Notes: generated by a model from the sequence alone, not told the origin. 6,907 nt of DNA from an uncultured Lachnospiraceae bacterium (GCA_910588285.1 CAJUQB010000087.1:12440-19346); one strand, 5' to 3'; counted from the stretch's first letter, positions 1 to 5,637 are shown. Translations and numbers: made by a program.

Positions 1-1295
1 CCAGGGGCATGGTTGTCCCCGAACCGCAGAATCTTTTCCACATTTCCCTCCTTGTCAAACTTCGTGATAAAGGAGCTGTGGCTGCCGTTTCCGATGACAT
101 CTGTCGGCGGCCTGGTGACGCTGCCATCGTTGTTGCTCTGCTTAAAATCCGAGGTAAGTGTATAGTTTCCGCCGATATATCCGCCGTCAGAGGTGGGATA
201 AAGACGGGAGATCTGTTCGTTCCCGCTGCCGCCGACCCGATATGCCTTTTTCTCAAAAGCATCATAATTGTCATTGGGGTTGACCGAAGGGTCAATCACC
301 ATCATGATTGCGTCCCGGCCGCCCAGAGCCGGTCCGCCTAAGGGATTGCCTCTCCCGTCCTTGATCCCGTTTCCGTCAAAGGATTGAATGGAGAGAAAGA
401 CATGTCCGCTGCCATCCTGCATGAGAAATGCATTGTTGGCGTTGTTGTCTGTGCCGGAGCATTGGAATTGGTAGGTCCACGCAATACCTCCGTCTGCATC
501 CAGCTTAGTCAGAAGAGGGCGCCCGTTGCTGCGTCCCACTGCCAGATATCCGCCGTCCGCCGTAGCAGTGATGGAAGAGAGGTATTCGTTTGCGCCCTTG
601 CCTACCGTTGTGGTCCAGAGAACCTCACCGTCCGTCCCCACCTTGGTGATCCATCCGCTGCGTACTCCCGGTGTGGAGCTGCTGCCGTTCAGATCCAGAT
701 CATTGCTGTCCGTGCTGCCGCAGAAAACGATGGTGCCGTCAGGATTCTGGATGGCGCTGCTCATAAGATCCTCTCCGGAGCCGCCATAGGTGGCACGGTT
801 GGAGAGTGCATCCGACACGATGCCGTCTATCACAGATCCCGTGCCGCTGCTGCCTGTGCCCGATACGGATCCGGTCGTATCCCCGCAGAGCATTTGGTGC
901 CCGTTGAATGAGGTTCGATATGCAATTTGGTTGATTTCAGCAGTGAGGGCATCGATCTCCGACTGGATGGCAGCGCGGTCCCCCACCGTATTGGTATCGT
1001 TGGCTGCCTGAACGGACAGCTCCCGAATCCGCTGGAGAAGCTCCTGTACCTCCTGCATTCCCCCTTCGCCGACCTTCACGAAATTGATGCCGTCTTGTAT
1101 ATTCTCATTTGCCTGAGCTAAGCCGCGGATCTGGGCGCGCATTTTCTGTGAGATAGTAAGCCCGGCCGCATCGTCGGCCGCACGATTGATGCGGTAGCCG
1201 CTGGCGAGGCGTTCGGATGTCTTGGCCTTCCGGGAAGTGGAAATCTTGGATTGACGGAAAGCTCCCATGCTTGCCAGATTGTGTTGAATAACCAT
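1..1295 (-). CDS. Flagellin with beta-propeller-like variable domain, 3' end beyond window
   Basis: This is the structural subunit of the flagellar filament, exported through the flagellar type III system. I read 431 codons on the minus strand with no stop before the left edge. Residues 1-137 are a canonical D0/D1 N-terminus, with motifs such as SGYRINRAADDAAGL (32-46), KMRAQIRGL and QRIRELSVQAANDTN (88-102). From about residue 165 the variable domain is made of blade-like repeats: a GGSG/GxGxNE opening, then T.DGGY, then WITK or FITKFD followed by DG..W. Copies start near residues 170, 231, 279 and 353. This pattern is typical of beta-propeller repeat proteins and unusual for a flagellin. 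Cysteines lie at 137, 192 and 279. The start is ATG at 1295, eight bases after GGAG, and gives the conserved MVIQHN opening; an ATG at 1300 is out of frame. The conserved C-terminal D1/D0 half should lie to the left and is not visible. The flagellin call is very secure; the propeller call is from repeat pattern only. Confidence 0.93.
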   Translation of the reverse strand, partial: MVIQHNLASMGAFRQSKISTSRKAKTSERLASGYRINRAADDAAGLTISQKMRAQIRGLAQANENIQDGINFVKVGEGGMQEVQELLQRIRELSVQAANDTNTVGDRAAIQSEIDALTAEINQIAYRTSFNGHQMLCGDTTGSVSGTGSSGTGSVIDGIVSDALSNRATYGGSGEDLMSSAIQNPDGTIVFCGSTDSNDLDLNGSSSTPGVRSGWITKVGTDGEVLWTTTVGKGANEYLSSITATADGGYLAVGRSNGRPLLTKLDADGGIAWTYQFQCSGTDNNANNAFLMQDGSGHVFLSIQSFDGNGIKDGRGNPLGGPALGGRDAIMMVIDPSVNPNDNYDAFEKKAYRVGGSGNEQISRLYPTSDGGYIGGNYTLTSDFKQSNNDGSVTRPPTDVIGNGSHSSFITKFDKEGNVEKILRFGDNHAP

Positions 1296-1367
1296 TGCAT
1301 TTACTCCTTTTGGGGTGCATTTTTCAAAAGAAAAATGAGCAGATTTGAGGTGTTTGGATTTTGTGTA

Positions 1368-1380
1368 TGGCAAATTGCCA
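1368..1380. promoter_or_regulatory. Palindromic operator-like site in the flagellin leader
   Basis: TGGCAA and TTGCCA form a perfect 6-bp inverted repeat around one central A. It lies about 75 bases upstream of the flagellin start and downstream of the predicted TATAAT. A second palindrome, GTTTTAAAAC, sits at 1387-1396. The position would suit a repressor operator or a small leader hairpin. No specific regulator is recognised. Confidence 0.3.
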
Positions 1381-1425
1381 ATCGCAGTTTTAAAACGCTC
1401 CATTTGTCGGGCAGTTTATTACTTA

Positions 1426-1453
1426 ATTATATCAGAAAATCGCGGGAAATCAA
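1426..1453 (-). promoter_or_regulatory. Candidate sigma-A-type promoter for the flagellin gene
   Basis: Reading on the minus strand, TTGATT (1453-1448), a 16-base spacer and a perfect TATAAT (1431-1426) lie upstream of the flagellin. This predicts a leader of roughly 120 bases. Flagellins are usually driven by sigma-28 (TAAA-N15-GCCGATAA). The best partial matches to that on this strand are GCCCGACAA (1412-1404) and TAAA (1392-1389) with GCCATACA (1371-1364). Both have wrong spacing or mismatches, so sigma-28 control is not excluded but not clear. Confidence 0.45.
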
Positions 1454-1509
1454 TGAATTGTGACAAATAATCAGAATAATTATGGAAAGAGAAAGACTGT
1501 CCCCTCACA

Positions 1510-1628
1510 CCGGAAACAGGTTCTCACAAAATGCGCACAGACTTGAGGGTCTGCCCCGGCGAAGCGGGGGGATTCCGTGAGAACCTGTTTCCGGGAAGCG
1601 GGGGGATTCCGTGAGAACTTGTTTCCGG
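1510..1628. repeat. Compound inverted and tandem repeat (possible MITE/REP-like element)
   Basis: An 18-base arm at 1510-1527 (CCGGAAACAGGTTCTCAC) is exactly complementary to 1577-1594. Between them are two smaller hairpins: CAGAC/GTCTG (1538-1542 with 1549-1553) and CCCCG/CGGGG (1554-1558 with 1565-1569). The whole could fold as a three-way junction. A 34-base unit at 1561-1594, which includes the right arm, is immediately repeated at 1595-1628 with one difference (C to T). The element lies between the zinc-ribbon gene and the flagellin promoter. It could serve as a terminator-like structure for the former, or be a nonautonomous mobile repeat. The element family is not recognised. Confidence 0.75.
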
Positions 1629-1679
1629 GAGGTGGCTGGCAGAAAGGAATTCCGGTACTGGTCAGGCAGCATATGGACA

Positions 1680-1985
1680 TCAGTGGTATAAATGTACCAG
1701 GTGCAGCGCGGGATCAATCTCAATATTTTTATATTTTTTCAAAAATCTGGCCACAGTTCCGGCATCCTCACCGGATACCAGGACCATGGAATCGACGGCA
1801 GCCTTGTCGCGGGCATTCATGCTGTAGGGGAGTTGGGCGCCGCATTCCGGACATTTGTATTCTGTGATGGACGGGCGCTTTATGATATTCCTAAGAGAAA
1901 GTGTTACTTCTTTTCCATTGGAGCAGGGAATAACCTTTCTGCTTCCGCATTCTGCACATCTGTAGGGTGTAATTGTTGACAACAT
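1680..1985 (-). CDS. Small zinc-ribbon protein of unknown function
   Basis: This 101-residue protein is not a family I can name. Two CxxC knuckles are clear: YRCAECGS (Cys10, Cys13) and YKCPECGA (Cys45, Cys48). They are about 31 residues apart, as in a zinc ribbon, and Cys21 may be extra. The C-terminal half (about 58-101) is charged and without a signal peptide or membrane segment, so the protein is probably cytoplasmic and may bind nucleic acid or protein. The start at 1985 is chosen because AGGAGG lies a short distance upstream and the translation begins just before the first knuckle. The frame stays open upstream to 2183, but that extension crosses the divergent promoter region and is unlikely to be translated. 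The gene is transcribed away from the LysR regulator at 2126 and could be its target. Confidence 0.72.
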   Translation of the reverse strand: MLSTITPYRCAECGSRKVIPCSNGKEVTLSLRNIIKRPSITEYKCPECGAQLPYSMNARDKAAVDSMVLVSGEDAGTVARFLKKYKNIEIDPALHLVHLYH

Positions 1986-2022
1986 AATCGAACCTCCTTG
2001 TATCATTTCATTTAAATTTGAC

Positions 2023-2051
2023 TTGTTTCCTGGTGATAGATCCACTATACT
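2023..2051 (+). promoter_or_regulatory. Promoter for the LysR-family regulator
   Basis: TTGTTT (2023-2028), a 17-base spacer and TATACT (2046-2051) point towards the GTG start at 2126. A better -35 match, TTGACT at 2018-2023, would leave a 22-base spacer and is less likely. Confidence 0.4.
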
Positions 2052-2072
2052 ATAGATAAATAGATTTGTAAA
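2044..2072 (-). promoter_or_regulatory. Promoter for the zinc-ribbon gene
   Basis: On the minus strand, TTTACA (2072-2067), a 17-base spacer and TATAGT (2049-2044) form a good sigma-A-type promoter. It points towards the gene starting at 1985. Its -10 box overlaps that of the oppositely directed LysR promoter. Confidence 0.5.
2045..2055. promoter_or_regulatory. Palindrome over both divergent -10 boxes
   Basis: CTATACTATAG is a perfect 11-base palindrome around a central C. It covers the -10 elements of both divergent promoters, so a protein bound here would block both directions. LysR-type sites have a T-N11-A core inside a dyad; this one is short and AT-rich, so it may simply reflect the overlapping -10 boxes. 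Confidence 0.3.
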
Positions 2073-2125
2073 ACGCATGTTTTTAATGAAAAACATGAGA
2101 AAATGTAATGTAAAGGAGGAGAGAA

Positions 2126-3025
2126 GTGGGGAATCAAAAATATCTTGCATTTGTAAAAACCGTAGAATTGGGCAGCCTGACAAAAGCAGCCAATCTCCTG
2201 GGATATACCCAATCGGGAATCAGTCATATGATCCAGGCCCTGGAGGAGGACATGGGGCTTCGCCTGCTGCACCGGGATCGGTCCGGTGTGCGGACAACAG
2301 CAGAGGGGGAGCTGCTGCTGCCGTATTTTACAGATATCTGTAATAAGGAACGGCAGCTGGAGAATATGAGAAGGGATCTTCTGCACATGGACACCGGGCT
2401 TTTGCGGATCGGGGCCTTCCACAGTGTGTCCGTCCAGTGGATGCCCTATATCATCAAGGAATTTCTGGAGGATTTTCCGAGGATAGAATTTGAAATCATG
2501 TATGGAGATTATGCGCAGATTGAAGAATGGATCTGGGAGGGCAGGGTGGATCTGGGATTTTTGCGGGTGCCCAGCAGGAGGAAGCTGAAAACCATCTATT
2601 TGGCAGAGGACGAGCTGGTGGTGATCCTCCCGCCGGGGCATCCCCTGAAGGAGGTGGACGCCTTTCCGCCGAAGGCCCTGGAGGAATATCCTTTTGCATT
2701 GGTGGATGAGGGGGAGGATTATGAGGTGGAAGCAGTGTTCGACCATTTTGGGGTATCCCCCAGGCTCCGTTTTACGGCCAGGGACGACCATACCATTGCC
2801 GCTATGGTGGCCAACGGGCTGTGCATCAGTATTTTGCCAAGGCTGGTGCTGGAGAAAATGCCCTATGATATTTTGAAAAAGCCCTTCCGGAAGCCTGTGC
2901 TCCGGCGGCTGGGGATTGGATATAAGGATGAAAAGCGCTTATCCAGGGCAGCGGAGCGGTTTTTAGATTATGTGGAGGATTGGGTAAAAAAGAAAGATGT
3001 TAGTCAAAAAGTGTGTTGCCCATAA
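2126..3025 (+). CDS. LysR-family transcriptional regulator
   Basis: A cytoplasmic DNA-binding regulator of 299 residues, a normal length for the family. The winged helix-turn-helix occupies about residues 3-65, with the signature SLTKAANLLGYTQSGIS, then ALEEDMGLRLLHRDRSGVRTTAEGE. A linker helix and a two-lobed effector-binding domain follow (about 90-290; for example LLRIGAFHSVS, DLGFLRVP, ANGLCISILP). The effector cannot be deduced. The start is GTG at 2126, supported by AAAGGAGG six bases upstream and by the family's typical N-terminus. It diverges from the zinc-ribbon gene (140-bp gap), the classical layout for an autoregulated LysR controlling its neighbour. The protein ends in an odd Lys-Val-Cys-Cys-Pro tail, and a candidate insertion-sequence end begins a few bases after the stop, so the last residues may have been altered by that insertion. 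Confidence 0.93.
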   Translation: MGNQKYLAFVKTVELGSLTKAANLLGYTQSGISHMIQALEEDMGLRLLHRDRSGVRTTAEGELLLPYFTDICNKERQLENMRRDLLHMDTGLLRIGAFHSVSVQWMPYIIKEFLEDFPRIEFEIMYGDYAQIEEWIWEGRVDLGFLRVPSRRKLKTIYLAEDELVVILPPGHPLKEVDAFPPKALEEYPFALVDEGEDYEVEAVFDHFGVSPRLRFTARDDHTIAAMVANGLCISILPRLVLEKMPYDILKKPFRKPVLRRLGIGYKDEKRLSRAAERFLDYVEDWVKKKDVSQKVCCP

Positions 3026-3031
3026 TATTAC

Positions 3032-3991
3032 CCTCTTGAAACCGAACTTACGTTCTGATATAATGTGATTATCATAATATTTCCAGGGTGATAATCAAAT
3101 GAACGATAAAATAAAAACACTTTTGACCATATCCTGAACCTGCCGGAATCCGACATCGACCGGATCAGCAGCTTTGTTCTTGATATTGTTTCCATAAATC
3201 AGCAGCCAGCAGACTTTTATGCACTCAACGAATACATTAATGGCCGATTCCCACTACGGCCAGTCTGTATGGGCGGACTTTATACGTGACACCCTTTGTG
3301 GCGGCTCCCTGGACAGCTCTGCTGGAAAATACGGGGTTTCCCACCAGACTGCCTTCAATATGCGGCATAAGGTACTTATGGCTATGTAGAACCTGCCCGA
3401 AAACAGCCCTGTCCTTCTTTCTGGGATCGCCGAATTAGATGAATCTTTTGTACTCGACTGCTATAAAGGCGGAACCGTACCAGAAGCAGCCGGACGCAAA
3501 GCCCGTAAACATGGTGCAAAAGCTTCAAAACGCGGCATTTCAAATGAATATGTTGCGATCTGTACTGGGATCCAGCGTGACGGCGGGGTGATCGCAGCAA
3601 CTGTAAACCGCGCAAAGCCATCCAGTGAAGAACTCGAGGAGATCTTTCGCGGGCATATAGCAGAAAATACCATGGTACTCACAGATGGTCTGCACAGTTA
3701 CCACATCCTCGAGACGATCGCAAAGTGTACGGTTGTGGATGTGAACCAGGAAGGAGGCAGGGGATTATTTAACCTTAATACCGACAATAGCCTGCATTCC
3801 TATATCAAAGAGACATATAACCATTACTGCGGGGTAGCCACCAAATATATCAACCGCTATAATGCGTTGTTTTCGATTGCGTTCCGATGTGCTGATAATC
3901 TGAAAGATACATTTAACAATTTCCTGCTGAATAAGTTCTGGCTTCCGACGTTTTTCTCAAAACATAGTACGCTAAGAACTGTATTAAGAGG
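3032..3991 (+). mobile_element. Decayed IS1595-family (ISXO2-like) insertion sequence
   Basis: The element is defined by its transposase remnant and by imperfect candidate terminal inverted repeats. The left end starts CCTCTTGAAACCGAACTTAC (3032-3051); the right end read in reverse (3991-3971) starts CCTCTTAATACAGTTCTTAG. They share about three quarters of positions. The implied length of about 960 bp is near the usual size for this family. I see no matching 8-bp target duplication (AATATTAC on the left, CTGTTGGG on the right). Either the true ends differ slightly or one flank has rearranged. Ends are tentative; the family call rests on the transposase. Confidence 0.5.
3099..3991 (+). pseudogene. 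Broken IS1595/ISXO2-type DDE transposase
   Basis: Three lesions disable this gene. The frame from ATG 3099 ends at TGA 3135-3137 because of an apparent one-base loss in the T run at 3121-3124; the real sequence (DHILNLPESDIDRISSF) resumes in another frame. Near 3240-3260 the reading jumps back, and the expected CxxC zinc ribbon of the family is missing, leaving only a PVC stub. An in-frame TAG lies at 3387-3389, probably once CAG. The catalytic core is intact after that: ELDESFV (first Asp, codon 3438-3440), LTDGLHSYH (second Asp, 3684-3686), and NSLHSYIKE with GVATKYINRY, typical of ISXO2-like enzymes. The frame stays open to 4139, past the candidate right terminal repeat, so the last part is probably not transposase. 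The longest open piece, starting at internal ATG 3588, is not a real gene. Confidence 0.82.
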
Positions 3992-4034
3992 CTGTTGGGA
4001 TTTTCTTGTTTATGATTTTGGAATTTTTAAGCGA

Positions 4035-4058
4035 TGTATGGAAATTAATTTCCATACA
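4035..4058. repeat. Perfect 24-bp palindrome
   Basis: The two 12-base halves, TGTATGGAAATT and AATTTCCATACA, are exact reverse complements with no spacer. It lies 44 bases after the candidate right end of the IS1595 remnant and just before the structured non-coding stretch. It could be a transposon-end or target hairpin, part of a terminator without a T run, or a protein-binding dyad. No downstream gene is close enough to suggest an operator. Confidence 0.7.
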
Positions 4059-4260
4059 CCACTATATACAAAAACGCTACAAGGCCGATGCTTACTGGCA
4101 CTGTGGCATTTTGGTGTACCCGGTGGGCACATGTTCTAACGGGGGAAAGCCTCTAATCCGCCCGGCAGTGGGAAGGATACAGCGAAAGTCAAGGGTATCC
4201 ACTGTGAGGTGGAATCAGAAGAAGGGATTAGGCAAAACTCTGGCTTATTACATCTAAGGC
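4059..4260 (+). other. Gene-free structured stretch, possibly a group II intron remnant
   Basis: No convincing coding sequence is present. The GC-rich, purine-heavy text with CGGGGGAAAGCC, GCCCGGCAGTGGGAAGG and AGCGAAAGTCAAGGG has the look of the domain I region of bacterial group II introns. GGATAC at 4173-4178 can pair with GTATCC at about 4195-4200, extended by CAGT/ACTG across a short bulge. There is no domain V motif, no GTGYG 5' end and no reverse transcriptase frame, so at most this is a fragment. The resemblance is from memory of such sequences and is weak; another RNA or mobile element is possible. Confidence 0.3.
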
Positions 4261-4338
4261 TAAATGCAGGGATAGGATTGCAGAATAAATAAAAGTTTGG
4301 TAATTACATGATAATTAGATTAATATTTGAAAATTTTA

Positions 4339-4366
4339 TTGACAAAACCTTTTTTTAAGATACTAT
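4339..4366 (+). promoter_or_regulatory. Promoter of the metalloprotease-lipoprotein pair
   Basis: A perfect TTGACA (4339-4344), a 16-base spacer and TACTAT (4361-4366) precede the ATG at 4414. The surrounding sequence is very AT-rich, including a T run in the spacer. The stretch 4261-4338 holds no other feature I can support. Confidence 0.65.
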
Positions 4367-4387
4367 AGATTTGTAAATACAAACTAT
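4365..4387 (+). promoter_or_regulatory. Inverted repeat at the predicted transcription start
   Basis: ATAG plus TTTGTA pair with TACAAA plus CTAT, with one bulged A (4369) and a two-base loop. It overlaps the end of the -10 box and lies just before the AGGAGG of the metalloprotease gene. It could be a repressor operator or a hairpin at the 5' end of the mRNA that affects stability. Confidence 0.4.
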
Positions 4388-4413
4388 TATCTTATAAGAA
4401 CAGGAGGGATCTT

Positions 4414-4962
4414 ATGAGGAAAAAATTAATTTCTCTAATGTGTACTGTAGTGCTATTACTAGGAAATGTATTTCCTTCTCAAGCGGCGATAGCAGATGGG
4501 CTATACTGGTCAAGCCGTAGTACTACATACTCTTATAGCACAACTGGGGTAAGTGCAAATTTTATAAACGGATGTAAGCCAGCCGCTAACTCGTGGACCA
4601 ATAGTACAATTTTTAATTTTGTTTTTAGCAATAATTCTGGTAAGATTACTATTGATGAAGAGCGTGTGGATGGTGTCAACTGGGCAGGCTTGACGGCAAC
4701 AAGAAAACCTGCAAGTTTTATAACATCTGCATTTATTATTATTAATTCAGTTTACACGAGTTCTTATTCTTCAACTAAGGTACGGGCTGTTATATGCCAT
4801 GAGATGGGACATGCAATTGGACTGGCAGATGAATCATTTAGTTCCACCAAGCGTTCTATTATGTTGCCATCTGCCGAACAAGTATATGACCAAAATGGAA
4901 TATATACGCCTCAACAGGCAGATATAAATGATATATACTCTATATATAAAAATATCCAATAA
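4414..4962 (+). CDS. Secreted metzincin-type zinc metalloprotease
   Basis: A predicted secreted endopeptidase of 182 residues. A Sec signal peptide is clear: MRKK, a hydrophobic core (about 5-19), and a likely cut near PSQA|A (about 24-25). The active site is ICHEMGHAIGLADE, giving HExxHxxGxxD: zinc ligands His129, His133 and Asp139, catalytic Glu130. A Met-turn candidate, SIML (Met150), follows 11 residues later. An Asp third ligand is known from snapalysin-type (M7) enzymes, whereas matrixins and astacins have His; the general layout resembles small matrixin-like proteins. There is no visible long propeptide. The start ATG lies six bases after AGGAGG (4402-4407). The lipoprotein gene begins 26 bases after its stop and should be co-transcribed. 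Substrate unknown. The gene is markedly AT-rich compared with the LysR gene, suggesting acquisition. Confidence 0.85.
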   Translation: MRKKLISLMCTVVLLLGNVFPSQAAIADGLYWSSRSTTYSYSTTGVSANFINGCKPAANSWTNSTIFNFVFSNNSGKITIDEERVDGVNWAGLTATRKPASFITSAFIIINSVYTSSYSSTKVRAVICHEMGHAIGLADESFSSTKRSIMLPSAEQVYDQNGIYTPQQADINDIYSIYKNIQ

Positions 4963-4988
4963 AAAATAATTAAAATGGAGGTAGTACT

Positions 4989-5576
4989 ATGAAAAAAAAT
5001 ATTCTAAGTTTTATAGTTGGTACCATATTATTAGTTTCTTTAAATGCTTGCGGACAAAAGGAATCTATTGAGAGAATTACTGCTAGTGCTACTTGGGACA
5101 CTTATTACGAAAATATTCAAGAGATAACATTATCTAGTGATATAATTTGTGTAGTGAAGGTGTTGAATATAGCAGATACTTATTATAAAACTGATTATAA
5201 TATTCCTTTTACTGAATTTCAAGTAGAGGTTGTCAAGGCATTGAAAGGGGCTGATGAAGGAGATGCATTTCGGGTTTTGCAGACGGGAATTTCTACGGAC
5301 ACGATGATTTTTGAAATTGAAGATGATCCGTTATTGGTGATTGGAGATGAATATCTGATTTTCGGAGAATATAATAACTTGGGTACTGTTACCATATTAG
5401 GGGGACCTCAGGGACGATATATTTACGAAGATGATATGATATCATCCCTAACATCTTCTGATGGATATCCAATTCTTTCATTGGCAGAAAAAGTAAATAC
5501 AGATTCTAATAGTTCTTTTCAAAAAATAAATGCAAATAGTTTATTCGATGAAGTAGAAAAATATATCGCTGAATAA
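4989..5576 (+). CDS. Lipoprotein with possible NTR/TIMP-like domain, next to the protease
   Basis: A 195-residue lipoprotein: signal peptide MKKN plus hydrophobic core and lipobox LNAC, so Cys21 should be lipidated and the protein held on the outer face of the membrane. The mature part reads SSDIICVVKVLNI (49-61), FQVEVVKALKG (77-87), then DPLLVIGDEYLIFGEY (113-128). This order (a short 'exposed to / export of' strand, a t-V-evlKG strand, then a G-eYLiF strand) resembles bacterial proteins with netrin/TIMP-like OB folds. That is a pattern impression, not a search result. GGAGG lies a few bases upstream of ATG 4989. It forms a two-gene unit with the metalloprotease. The gene is very AT-rich (13 G/C in 4981-5040). 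A safe call is 'lipoprotein of unknown function'; an inhibitor or immunity role is inference. Confidence 0.8.
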   Translation: MKKNILSFIVGTILLVSLNACGQKESIERITASATWDTYYENIQEITLSSDIICVVKVLNIADTYYKTDYNIPFTEFQVEVVKALKGADEGDAFRVLQTGISTDTMIFEIEDDPLLVIGDEYLIFGEYNNLGTVTILGGPQGRYIYEDDMISSLTSSDGYPILSLAEKVNTDSNSSFQKINANSLFDEVEKYIAE

Positions 5577-5585
5577 ATCTGAGCT

Positions 5586-5621
5586 CTACCCGGCTATGCA
5601 GGGTAGGGATTCTGCCTTTTT
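5586..5621 (+). terminator. Candidate intrinsic terminator after the protease-lipoprotein pair
   Basis: CTACCC (5586-5591) pairs with GGGTAG (5601-5606) around a nine-base loop. A five-T run follows at 5617-5621, about ten bases after the stem, which is further than ideal. A competing weaker stem, GCAG with CTGC (5598-5601 with 5612-5615), abuts the T run. It could end the upstream operon or act as an attenuator before the next gene. Confidence 0.45.
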
Positions 5622-5637
5622 GATTTAGGAGAAAAGC

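Noticed and set aside
9..1121. Several plus-strand open frames opposite the flagellin
   Set aside because: They lie antisense to a clearly conserved minus-strand flagellin, lack ribosome binding sites and have low-complexity, Ala/Arg/Val-rich translations.
1364..1380. Sigma-54 promoter (TGGC...GC) before the flagellin
   Set aside because: On the minus strand the GG and GC are only six bases apart; a sigma-54 site needs about ten.
1561..1628. Possible CRISPR repeats (34-base near-identical units)
   Set aside because: The two copies abut with no spacer between them and there is no cas gene; this is a tandem duplication.
1986..2183. N-terminal extension of the zinc-ribbon frame up to 2183
   Set aside because: It would cross the divergent promoters and the LysR start; the AGGAGG-supported ATG at 1985 fits much better.
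2045..2791. 248-codon minus-strand open frame
   Set aside because: It is the antisense shadow of the LysR gene, whose family motifs are unmistakable.
4006..4257. 83-codon plus-strand frame over the structured stretch
   Set aside because: No ribosome binding site, crosses the 24-bp palindrome and hairpins, and the translation shows no protein-like pattern.
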